Of a stretch of 5,101 bases of DNA, positions 1 through 5,101 are shown piece by piece. The notes under the pieces are model-generated. The model saw only the letters and a program-made list of their open reading frames with translations. It was not told the origin of the DNA and did not search any database. Location: positions 1 to 5,101 of the forward strand of contig CAIYXO010000932.1 of assembly GCA_903930165.1 (NCBI GenBank), read 5' to 3'. How positions within the stretch are numbered: the first letter of the stretch is position 1; every line of letters begins with the position of its first letter. A program made the position numbers and the translations under genes. The stretch is from an uncultured Verrucomicrobiota bacterium (GTDB taxonomy: Bacteria; Verrucomicrobiota; Verrucomicrobiia; Limisphaerales; UBA9464).

Positions 1-551
1 CGGCTGACCAGGTCGGACAGGGCCGCGTCGTCGATCTCCCGTCCGGCTTCCCGCAGCAGCCGCAACGCCTCGGACTCCACCTTCACCGCCCAGTCCTTGT
101 CGTCCTGCGAAAGTGCCGAGAAGTTCTCGACCGTCCCCATCTTCTCGAGGGTCTTGTAGAACACCCTCCGCTTGTCGGGTTTTCCCGAGGAAATGAGCAG
201 CCGTACCCCTTCCCAACGGAAGTTCTTGAGGGTCTCCGCCATGTCGGCCAACGCCCCGGTCACCGCCGCAGAGCCGCCCGTGCGGTCTTCTCCGAGGAAG
301 GTGCAGTTCTGGAACCACACGACCTTGGCTCCGCCGAAGAACGGCAGGGTGTTCAGGGCCTCGTTCAGCCGGCCCAGCTTCTGCAGCGCCTCCGAGGAGT
401 TCATCGCGGTGCCGTCGACGACCTCGTGGTCCATGCCGCCCAGCTCCGCACACCAGGCGTCGAAGACCTTCTTCGCCCGTTGCTTGACGGTGAAATCGTC
501 GTCGCCGCAGACGAGGACGATCGGCGCGGCGGTGGTGGTGGCTTTGGCCAT
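1..551 (-). CDS. holA: DNA polymerase III delta subunit, N-terminal part (cut by the left edge)
   Basis: The delta subunit belongs to the clamp-loader complex in the cytoplasm. It opens the beta sliding clamp so that the clamp can be loaded on primed DNA. Reading leftward from ATG at 551-549 gives 183 whole codons without a stop; about half of a usual ~340-residue protein is therefore missing. Family hallmarks visible in order are the first strand and turn PIVLVCGDDDF (residues 10-20), the segment LNTLPFFGGAKVVWFQN (66-82), which matches the 'tlPlFg..rlV...n' block, and LLISSGKPDKRRVFYKTLEK (118-137), which matches the 'lvi...k.DkR.k.yK.l.k' block, followed by VENFSAL (141-147). This is the N-terminal AAA+-like fold; delta lacks a working Walker A motif and none is seen. 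The start lies 28 bases after the stop of the bifunctional nuclease gene, suggesting co-transcription. The beta-clamp contact and C-terminal collar cannot be judged fully here. Confidence 0.88.
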   Translation of the reverse strand, partial: MAKATTTAAPIVLVCGDDDFTVKQRAKKVFDAWCAELGGMDHEVVDGTAMNSSEALQKLGRLNEALNTLPFFGGAKVVWFQNCTFLGEDRTGGSAAVTGALADMAETLKNFRWEGVRLLISSGKPDKRRVFYKTLEKMGTVENFSALSQDDKDWAVKVESEALRLLREAGREIDDAALSDLVS

Positions 552-579
552 CGGAATCGGCGTCGGTGCGGACCGGCCT

Positions 580-1038
580 TCAGGTTTCCGGCTCGATCGA
601 CCCGCCGTCGTCGGGATCCGGCAGGTGTTCGCTCATGTCCTCCAGCTCGACGAAGAGGCTGCGTGAGACGTAGACGGGCCGTTTGAGGGCGGTGGCGAGC
701 GCGAGGCAATCGCTGGGGCGTGCGTCGAGTTCGACCAGCTTCGTTCCGAGCTCGTTCTGTTGCCGCAGGATGAGGCGGGCGAAGTAGGTGGAGTTCTTGA
801 GGTTGGTGATCACCACCCGCTCGAGCTGGATGCCGAACCCCTGGAAGACATGCGCCATCAGGTCGTGGGTCAGCGGCCGGTCCTTCGGCGTGCCCCGCAG
901 GGCCATGCCGATCACCACCCCCATGCTCTGTTCCACCTGGATGACGAACACCTTCTCGTCGTTCCCGATGAACAGCGCGCAACCGCTGTTCGCGGGCAGG
1001 ATACCCCGGATCTTCACCGGGACGACGTCGTTCGCCAT
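580..1038 (-). CDS. Bifunctional nuclease family protein (DUF151/BFN)
   Basis: This is a 152-residue protein of the DUF151 family, named after a plant protein with reported DNase and RNase activity; the bacterial role is mostly unknown. The domain fills residues 5-130. It has the opening MANDVVPVKIRGILPANSGC, then VFVIQVEQSMGVVIGMALRG (30-49), the block RPLTHDLMAHVFQGFGIQLE (54-73), and the strongest signature LDARPSDCLALATALKRPVY (104-123), which matches the family's iDaRPSDaialA. The tail EDMSEHLPDPDDGGSIEPET is acidic and probably disordered. A TTG start at 1074 would add 12 residues, but ATG at 1038-1036 gives the N-terminus usual for the family; neither has a clear Shine-Dalgarno sequence. 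It lies between the transporter (81 bases upstream) and holA (28 bases downstream), all on the minus strand. The family call is secure; the biochemical activity here is inferred. Confidence 0.9.
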   Translation of the reverse strand: MANDVVPVKIRGILPANSGCALFIGNDEKVFVIQVEQSMGVVIGMALRGTPKDRPLTHDLMAHVFQGFGIQLERVVITNLKNSTYFARLILRQQNELGTKLVELDARPSDCLALATALKRPVYVSRSLFVELEDMSEHLPDPDDGGSIEPET

Positions 1039-1089
1039 GGGCCTAGGATAGAAATCCGCGGCCCATGAAGGCAAGGAAGGGTGCCGGTT

Positions 1090-1136
1090 CCCGGGATTTG
1101 TGGAATCGGCCCGTCCGGCTCACTTGGAATCCCGGG
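1090..1136. repeat. 9-bp inverted repeat enclosing the transporter stop codon
   Basis: CCCGGGATT at 1090-1098 is the exact reverse complement of AATCCCGGG at 1128-1136, with a 29-base loop that contains the transporter's TGA (1122-1120 on the minus strand). In the transporter mRNA this could fold as a hairpin across the end of the gene. It has no T-tract after it in that direction, so it is not a standard intrinsic terminator. It may reduce read-through into the nuclease gene or protect the 3' end, or be chance. Confidence 0.5.
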
Positions 1137-2025
1137 GCATCGCTGCGGGAGTCGTAGGTGCCGGCCGGACCGCCAGCCAGGTCGCGCCCAGCAGCACCGC
1201 GCCCCCAAGCCATTCCGTTCCGGAAAGGTGTTCGCCGAAGCACACCATGCCGCCGATCGCGGTGACGAGGGGCAACAGCATTTGGATCGAAGACCCCTGG
1301 GCCACGGGGAGGAGATGGAAACCGTGGGTCATGGTGATCTGCGCCACCGCCACCATCGCCGACGCGGCGATCAGCCCAAGATGGGCCTTTCCCGGCAGCC
1401 CGGGCACCTTTCCGATGCTCATCGGGATGGAAACGACCAGCGACCACAGGCACTGGGATGCGAAGACGGTCGACGCGTGTTCGCGGTTCCGGAGCAGGCG
1501 GATGATCACGACGGCGACACCGGCCACCACGGCGCCGAGGATCCCGATGATCTCATGACGGGAGATTCGTCCCTCGAAGAAGGCTTCGCCAAAGAAGACC
1601 GACAGGCCTCCGAATGCGACCAGCATCCAACCGAACTGTCCCCAGCGCAGCCTTTCCCCCAACCAGAACGCGGCGATGACCGCCCCAAAGAGAGGGTAGG
1701 TCATGTTGAGGATCACCGCGCGTCCGGCGCCGAGGTGCTCGATGGTGAGATAGAAGGTGACGATGCCCACGGAGCCGACCAGTCCCCGGGCGAGCACCCA
1801 CGGCTGCTTCACCAGGTTCCCAGGTTCAAAGCCGCGGCCTCGGTAGACCAGCCAGACCAGCCCCCCGCCGACGATGCCGCGATAGAACGAGGCGACCCAA
1901 CCGTCCGCGGCGGGAGCGGAGAGGGACACCGCGCGCAGGATCAGCACGTTGGCGGCGAAGAAGACGATCGAGACCAGCATCAACAGGATGCCGCGTCTTT
2001 CGGGGTTGGAATGGGTGGGGCCCAT
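1120..2025 (-). CDS. EamA-family (DMT superfamily) transporter
   Basis: A 301-residue inner-membrane permease, probably a secondary carrier of a small metabolite; substrates in this superfamily vary widely and cannot be told from the sequence. I see about ten hydrophobic helices near residues 11-30, 43-60, 74-91, 101-120, 127-146, 157-176, 184-203, 213-230, 243-262 and 270-286, the usual count and length. They form two EamA repeats (about 12-145 and 157-286). Each repeat carries the familiar Gly-Glu after its fourth helix: FWLGERLRWGQ (120-130) and VCFGEHLSGTEW (261-272). The conserved stretch AVILNMTYPLFGAVIAAFWL (103-122) is typical. The N-terminus is short and basic, and the tail PAPTTPAAMPRDSK is non-membrane. 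ATG at 2025-2023 is chosen because it directly precedes the first helix; a weak AAGAG element lies just upstream. Its leader is the 437-base divergent spacer shared with the cheX-like gene. Confidence 0.92.
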   Translation of the reverse strand: MGPTHSNPERRGILLMLVSIVFFAANVLILRAVSLSAPAADGWVASFYRGIVGGGLVWLVYRGRGFEPGNLVKQPWVLARGLVGSVGIVTFYLTIEHLGAGRAVILNMTYPLFGAVIAAFWLGERLRWGQFGWMLVAFGGLSVFFGEAFFEGRISRHEIIGILGAVVAGVAVVIIRLLRNREHASTVFASQCLWSLVVSIPMSIGKVPGLPGKAHLGLIAASAMVAVAQITMTHGFHLLPVAQGSSIQMLLPLVTAIGGMVCFGEHLSGTEWLGGAVLLGATWLAVRPAPTTPAAMPRDSK

Positions 2026-2068
2026 GGCTCTTTCGTTTGGGATCCGGAGCCAGCGGCGGAAGGGGTAT

Positions 2069-2120
2069 CGAACCTGAAAAGGCAGATTCCGGATCGCCGT
2101 GCTGGCTTCCGGAAGGTTCG
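2069..2120. repeat. Inverted repeat with internal palindrome in the transporter leader
   Basis: CGAACCT (2069-2075) pairs exactly with AGGTTCG (2114-2120) over a 38-base interior. The right arm overlaps the perfect 10-bp palindrome CTTCCGGAAG (2106-2115). The element lies 44-95 bases upstream of the transporter start, where an operator or a leader hairpin would sit. Function is not shown. Confidence 0.4.
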
Positions 2121-2238
2121 TCCTTGGTGTTCAGGCCCGACGTCCGGAAAGCGCCATGCGACGCCAAATGGCGCCACCGCGGAGGCCTGCCGGAATCAGT
2201 GCGATGAACCGCGCCATGGCCGCAGGTTAAAGGGAACA

Positions 2239-2270
2239 TCGGGCATGTCGATGCCGCGTTGGATGCCCGA
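2239..2270. repeat. 8-bp inverted repeat (hairpin)
   Basis: TCGGGCAT at 2239-2246 pairs perfectly with ATGCCCGA at 2263-2270 around a 16-base loop. No T-tract follows on the plus strand; on the minus strand the following bases include a short TTCCCTTT run, but no gene ends there. It may be an operator or structural element in the shared promoter region. Confidence 0.4.
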
Positions 2271-2310
2271 CACCAAGCGAGGGCCTTCCCACCTGCCTTT
2301 CCTCGTTCCG

Positions 2311-2389
2311 GGTCCCGATTTCAGAAGATCGGCGCCCGACCTGAAAACTTCCGGACCCGGCGGCGAGGTCGGGACCTGTCCGGCCGATC
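2311..2389 (+). repeat. Overlapping, mutually exclusive hairpins upstream of the cheX-like gene
   Basis: GGTCCCGA (2311-2318) is complementary to TCGGGACC (2369-2376), and CCCGACCT (2335-2342) is complementary to AGGTCGGG (2366-2373). The two stems use the same right arm, so only one can form at a time. A third pairing, GATCGGC (2327-2333) with GCCGATC (2383-2389), crosses both. The set lies 74-152 bases before the chosen start at 2463. Such a layout resembles an attenuator or switch, but GC-rich DNA gives such pairings by chance, and no T-tract is seen. Confidence 0.4.
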
Positions 2390-2462
2390 CGGCTCCGTTG
2401 TTCCGGTGGTTTGCTGAAACTCGGTGGTGAAGTTCCGCTTTGGCCCCGGGAACTTCCTGCCG

Positions 2463-2957
2463 ATGACCTTCGCCATGGAGTCTCCCCATCCGGAGATCGC
2501 ACCGATGATCGACGGGATCGTCCGGGATGTGATCTCCACCATGACACAGATCCCCATCGCGCGAAGCGAACAGGATCCGACCCCGCATTCCTTCGGAGTC
2601 AACGGGCTCGCCGGCGTGGTGGGATTGGCCGGTTCCCTCGCGGCCAACGTCCATCTTGTGCTTTCGCAGTCGACCTCCCATCGGCTGGTGGCCGGCATGA
2701 TAGGCATGGATGACCTGAGCGATTCGGATGTGCGGGACGGAGTCGGCGAGTTCACCAACATGATCGCCGGAGGTCTCAAGAACCGCTTGGACGCGCGGGG
2801 TTTCCGCCTTCGCCTGACCGTTCCGACATTGCTCCGCGGCGAGGATGTGCAGGTCACCGCCAAGGGTTTCACGTTCGGTTCCACCAACCTGATCTGGCTG
2901 GAAGGCGATCCGGAACCCCTCCGGGTGGCGGTCTTCGCGAAGATGGAAAGCCCGTGA
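2463..2957 (+). CDS. CheX-like chemotaxis phosphatase (CheC/CheX/FliY family)
   Basis: A 164-residue single-domain cytoplasmic protein. CheX-type proteins remove the phosphate from CheY-P and so end a chemotaxis signal. The signature is at residues 92-121: D92-x3-E96-x2-N99 in DGVGEFTNMIAGGLKNRLD, with a proline (P121) 21 residues after the Asn, close to the family pattern [DS]-x3-E-x2-N-x22-P. E96 and N99 would be the catalytic pair. The first half has the usual layout: PMIDGIVRDVISTM helix (14-27), then strand and helix GLAGSLAANVHLVLS (54-68) and HRLVAGMIGMD (73-83). The start is uncertain: GTG at 2424 or 2427 would add 12-13 residues, and ATG at 2475 would shorten it by four; I prefer ATG 2463. 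No other che or flagellar gene is in the window. It is probably an orphan CheX or an adaptor for a non-flagellar response regulator. Confidence 0.85.
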   Translation: MTFAMESPHPEIAPMIDGIVRDVISTMTQIPIARSEQDPTPHSFGVNGLAGVVGLAGSLAANVHLVLSQSTSHRLVAGMIGMDDLSDSDVRDGVGEFTNMIAGGLKNRLDARGFRLRLTVPTLLRGEDVQVTAKGFTFGSTNLIWLEGDPEPLRVAVFAKMESP

Positions 2958-3098
2958 ACCCGAGGCTTCGTCCGGCGGTTTTCCAGGCGTAGGCGGATCG
3001 GCATGCCGTTGACGGCTTGCCGTACGGACGTTCCCCGGCGAATTTGCGCCGGAATCCCCGGGGAGCCGCACTGCCGGTCCCGGGGACCCAAGACATCC
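2958..3098. repeat. Spacer dense in short perfect palindromes
   Basis: The 141 bases between the cheX-like and TatD genes contain CGGCATGCCG (2999-3008), GCCGT-TG-ACGGC (3005-3016), ACGGC-TT-GCCGT (3012-3023), CCGTACGG (3020-3027), CCGGCG-AATTTG-CGCCGG (3035-3052), TCCCCGGGGA (3055-3064) and GGTCCC-G-GGGACC (3076-3088). The 3035-3052 stem-loop is the best RNA hairpin and could end the cheX-like transcript or structure the leader of the next gene; no T-tract follows. The last dyad sits 10 bases before the TatD start and would hold the only Shine-Dalgarno-like GGGGA (3082-3086) in a stem. Confidence 0.55.
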
Positions 3099-3908
3099 AT
3101 GCGCTACATCGAGCCCCACGGACACATGGTCAGCCGGACCACCGACGACTACATCGACATGGTGACCGCCGGATGCGCGGCCGTGTGCGAGCCGGCTTTC
3201 TGGGCGGGGTACGACCGATCCTCTTCCGACGGATTCCGCGACTACTTCCGTCAATTGACCGAGTACGAGCCCGCCCGCGCGGCCAAGTACGGACTCCCCC
3301 ACTTCTGCTGGCTTTGCATCAACCCGAAGGAATCCGAGGACGTGAAGCTCGCCGAGGACGTCCTCGCGGTGATCCCGGAGTTCCTGGGCGCGAAGAACGT
3401 CCTCGGAATCGGTGAGATCGGTCTCAACAAGAACACCCGCAATGAACTGCAGGTGTTGGAGATGCACATCGATCTCGCGGCGCGGAACGACCGGTTGATC
3501 CTCGTCCACACACCGCATCTGGAAGACAAGCTCAAGGGCACCCGTCTCATCCTGGACGCCTTGAAGGCGGATTCGCGGATCCGGCCGGAGCGGGTCCTCA
3601 TCGACCATGTGGAGGAGCACACCGTGAAGCAGGTGCTCGACCGGGGTCACTGGGCCGGAATGACGTTGTATCCGATCAGCAAGTGCACGCCGGCGCGTGC
3701 GGTGGACATCCTGGACCTGTACGGATCCGAACGCCTGTGGATGAACTCCGCCTGCGATTGGGGAGAGAGCGTGCCGTTGGCCATTCCGAAGACGGCGCTG
3801 GAGATGCGGCGCCGGGGATGGGGCGCGGAAGCCATCGACCGGGTCATCTACCAGAACCCGGTCCGCTTCCTGAGCCAGGCCCCGCAGTTCCTTCTGCCTC
3901 AGTCGTGA
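3099..3908 (+). CDS. TatD-family metal-dependent hydrolase (COG1099 type)
   Basis: A 269-residue cytoplasmic TIM-barrel hydrolase of the amidohydrolase superfamily, in the TatD branch; relatives include DNases, but the substrate of this subgroup is not settled. Metal and catalytic residues are in the usual order: HGH at 7-9 on the first strand (EPHGHM), E106 in VLGIGEIGLN, H137 in LILVHTPH, H170 in VLIDHVEEH, and D220 in MNSACDWG. The opening MRYIEPHGHMVSRTTDDY, the EPAFW motif (31-35) and NPKE (75-78) mark the COG1099-like subgroup rather than classical TatD. The length matches the family. ATG at 3099 is chosen because the HxH strand begins at once; the open frame back to 3003 translates to unlikely sequence. 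No strong ribosome-binding site is seen. Similar TatD proteins (EboB) occur in ebo clusters, but no other ebo gene is here. It follows the cheX-like gene after 141 bases and may have its own promoter. Confidence 0.9.
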   Translation: MRYIEPHGHMVSRTTDDYIDMVTAGCAAVCEPAFWAGYDRSSSDGFRDYFRQLTEYEPARAAKYGLPHFCWLCINPKESEDVKLAEDVLAVIPEFLGAKNVLGIGEIGLNKNTRNELQVLEMHIDLAARNDRLILVHTPHLEDKLKGTRLILDALKADSRIRPERVLIDHVEEHTVKQVLDRGHWAGMTLYPISKCTPARAVDILDLYGSERLWMNSACDWGESVPLAIPKTALEMRRRGWGAEAIDRVIYQNPVRFLSQAPQFLLPQS

Positions 3909-3931
3909 GGAGACCGGCGATGGGTTGAGAA

Positions 3932-3968
3932 CGCGGACAAAGGATTCCCACCCCGTCCGTTGTCCGCG
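3932..3968 (+). terminator. 9-bp hairpin after the TatD-family gene
   Basis: CGCGGACAA (3932-3940) and TTGTCCGCG (3960-3968) are perfect reverse complements with a 19-base loop, beginning 24 bases past the stop codon. A second small stem, CGGAG-CTC-CTCCG (3976-3988), follows and is trailed by TTTCCGGTTTCC. The position suits transcript ending or 3'-end protection, but a proper T-run is missing, so an intrinsic terminator is only possible. Confidence 0.45.
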
Positions 3969-4382
3969 GATCCAGCGGAGCTCCTCCGTTTCCGGTTTCC
4001 TGGATTTCCCTGGAGCTTGGGAAGCCGAGTTGGGGTTCGGGTTGCCGCGGCTGAAAGCCCCGGGAATCGGTGGGCCGTCGTCTGCCATTGGATGGACCCC
4101 TCCACAGGAGTCATCTGTCCCACTGCGACATCTGTGGATGTCCGCGTTCTTCAGGCCATAGGGATTCCCGTTGCCTTGTCTGTGGGCGGACTCGTGGAGG
4201 AAGCATTGATCACCTTGGCGAGCCGACCCCGAGGCTTTTTCCCAGGAGACGAACTCACCTTGTTCCATCGAACGGACCCCGTCGGCGGCTGAACCCGTCC
4301 TTGGCCGGGTTGGGTGACGCAACCGTTTCGTAGCCACCCGATTCCTGACTCCCCGCTCGCTTGCATTTGTCTCGCGGGATAC

Positions 4383-4397
4383 GGGCGTCGCTCGCCC
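4383..4397 (+). repeat. Small hairpin abutting the endonuclease start codon
   Basis: GGGCG (4383-4387) pairs with CGCCC (4393-4397) over a 5-base loop and ends directly before ATG 4398. If it forms in the mRNA it would hinder initiation at 4398 and favour ATG 4410. The stem is only five pairs, all G-C. Confidence 0.35.
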
Positions 4398-5101
4398 ATG
4401 CACGACCGAATGACGACCTCCATACGGGACAACGATCACGGACTCGGACTGGGATGGATCCTTTTGGCGGCGTGGTTGCTTGTCGGGAAGGGCTTCGCGG
4501 TTGAACCGGATGGCTACTATTCGGACACGGAGGGTCTCGGAGGGAGCGCGTTGGAGGCCCGCCTGCATGCCGTCATTCGGAACCACACCGTCATTCCCTA
4601 CTCCTCGGGGTCACGGGCCGACACCTCGGACGCCTTGGCTGAGTTGGACGCCGACGCGTCGGACACGAATCGGGTTCGACTGGTCTACGGCACGGCCACG
4701 CGGTTGCGGTCCCAGTTCGGGGACGCCCCCGGCTGGAATCGCGAGCATGTCTGGCCGAACAGCTACGGCATCGATTCGGCGGGGCCCGCCTATTCGGACC
4801 TGCATCACCTGTTCGCCTGCGACGCCAACGTGAACAGCAGCCGCGGCAACAAGTTCTTCGACCGGAGCTGGGTTCCCGACGGGAGCTTCCGGGAACCTGC
4901 CCATGCGGATGCGGTGGGCAGCTCGACGGACCGTGATTCCTGGCAGCCTCCGGCCGGACAGCAGGGAGACTTGGCGAGGGCGCTTCTCTACATGGACCTC
5001 CGATACTCGGGAGACGCCGCGGGGGAACCGGATCTGGAGCTGACGGACGACCTGACACGGGTGACATCGGACGGTCGGTACATGGGGCGATTGACGAGAT
5101 C
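4398..5101 (+). CDS. Secreted endonuclease I (EndA/NucM family), N-terminal part (cut by the right edge)
   Basis: Endonuclease I enzymes are exported nucleases that cleave DNA (often also RNA) without sequence preference, using a beta-beta-alpha-metal site. 234 whole codons are visible. A hydrophobic segment GLGLGWILLAAWLLVG (15-30) after a charged start suggests a signal peptide cleaved near GFA-VE (35/36). The family core is clear: PGWNREHVWPNSYG (111-124), with H117 as the likely general base and E116 as a likely metal ligand, then YSDLHHLFACDANVNSSRGNK (132-152), which carries the Asn/Arg residues of the site. The later DSWQPP...QGDLARALLYMDLRY (180-203) is also typical. ATG at 4398 gives an N-region of about 14 residues; ATG at 4410 (residue 5) is an equally good start, and no clear Shine-Dalgarno supports either. 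The C-terminus, and any added sorting or adhesion domain, lies beyond the window. Roles in nutrient gain from DNA or biofilm turnover are inference. Confidence 0.9.
   Translation, partial: MHDRMTTSIRDNDHGLGLGWILLAAWLLVGKGFAVEPDGYYSDTEGLGGSALEARLHAVIRNHTVIPYSSGSRADTSDALAELDADASDTNRVRLVYGTATRLRSQFGDAPGWNREHVWPNSYGIDSAGPAYSDLHHLFACDANVNSSRGNKFFDRSWVPDGSFREPAHADAVGSSTDRDSWQPPAGQQGDLARALLYMDLRYSGDAAGEPDLELTDDLTRVTSDGRYMGRLTR

Larger units (their letters stand above)
2026..2462. other. Divergent spacer between transporter and cheX-like gene
   Basis: These 437 bases separate the minus-strand transporter from the plus-strand cheX-like gene and must contain both promoters, although I cannot point to good -35/-10 boxes. 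Frames open through it read as proline-, arginine- and glycine-rich text with no family resemblance and are antisense or chance. It holds a 7-bp dyad (2069-2075 with 2114-2120), a 10-bp palindrome CTTCCGGAAG (2106-2115), an 8-bp hairpin (2239-2270), a pair of overlapping hairpins (2311-2376), and five copies of TCCGGA (2043, 2088, 2108, 2143, 2350). Confidence 0.6.
3909..4397. other. 489-base stretch without a credible gene
   Basis: No frame gives a recognisable protein. A 110-codon plus-strand frame (3960-4292) and shorter minus-strand frames have neither family motifs nor a ribosome-binding site. The stretch seems less GC-rich than the genes. Apart from the 3932-3968 hairpin it holds TCCACAG (4101-4107) with CTGTGGA (4132-4138), the stem GACATC-TGTG-GATGTC (4127-4142), and a direct repeat CATCTGT (4112 and 4129). 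It must contain the promoter of the endonuclease gene; I see no clear boxes. It may be an eroded gene or an unknown RNA. Confidence 0.5.

Noticed and set aside
1039..1074. TTG start at 1074 for the bifunctional nuclease
   Set aside because: It adds 12 residues not typical of the family, and ATG 1038 starts directly at the conserved first strand.
2026..2110. tRNA-like T-arm text GGTTCGATACC on the minus strand before the transporter gene
   Set aside because: The bases flanking the loop do not pair as a five-pair T stem, and no acceptor, D or anticodon arm fits at the right distance.
1081..2430. 449-codon plus-strand reading frame
   Set aside because: It is the antisense shadow of the EamA transporter gene and continues into the spacer by lack of stops; its Asp/His/Gly/Pro-rich translation matches no family.
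3003..3098. Extended N-terminus for the TatD-family protein from ATG 3003
   Set aside because: The 32 extra residues lie before the first barrel strand, resemble translated spacer, and cover the palindromes; family members begin at the MRY-type start.
3960..4292. 110-codon plus-strand frame in the gene-free stretch
   Set aside because: No ribosome-binding site, no family motif, and the sequence looks like translated spacer; not enough to call a gene.
4151..4432. 93-codon minus-strand frame overlapping the endonuclease start
   Set aside because: No recognisable motif and it runs antisense into a confident gene.
2196..4586. 796-codon minus-strand reading frame as a real gene
   Set aside because: It overlaps two well-supported plus-strand genes completely, shows no domain, and has the His/Arg/Gly-rich text typical of antisense frames in GC-rich genes.
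1..5101. Defence system, mobile element, prophage or CRISPR array
   Set aside because: No transposase, integrase, phage, toxin-antitoxin or regular spaced repeats found; the nucleases present belong to housekeeping or secreted families.

Overview
The window is GC-rich bacterial DNA (roughly 60-65% GC by eye). It holds three complete chromosomal-type genes and one more complete single-domain gene, plus one gene cut by each edge. The bifunctional-nuclease protein, the archaeal/bacterial-type TatD hydrolase of the COG1099 kind and the orphan CheX-like protein together suggest a member of the Verrucomicrobia or a relative in the PVC group. That is an impression from remembered protein character, not a database result. 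I see no rRNA, tRNA, CRISPR array, insertion sequence or phage gene.

Left part, minus strand, read right to left: an EamA-type drug/metabolite transporter (2025-1120), a DUF151 bifunctional nuclease (1038-580), then the N-terminal half of the DNA polymerase III delta subunit HolA (551 to the left edge). The gaps are 81 and 28 bases, so the last two are probably one transcript and the transporter may join them. A 9-bp inverted repeat encloses the transporter stop codon and could separate it.

Middle: a 437-base divergent spacer (2026-2462) carries several dyads, including two hairpins that share one arm, and an unusual cluster of TCCGGA hexamers. To its right on the plus strand lie a CheX-like chemotaxis phosphatase (2463-2957) and a TatD-family metal-dependent hydrolase (3099-3908). 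They are separated by a 141-base spacer packed with short perfect palindromes.

Right part: a 489-base stretch without a credible gene (3909-4397), starting with a strong hairpin behind the hydrolase gene, then the start of a secreted endonuclease I (4398 to the right edge).

The genes do not form one pathway. HolA acts in replication, the transporter exports or imports small molecules, CheX would act on CheY-P, the TatD protein is a hydrolase or nuclease of unknown substrate, and endonuclease I degrades extracellular DNA. I found no convincing undescribed system. The most interesting points are the palindrome-dense spacers, the TCCGGA cluster and the orphan cheX.
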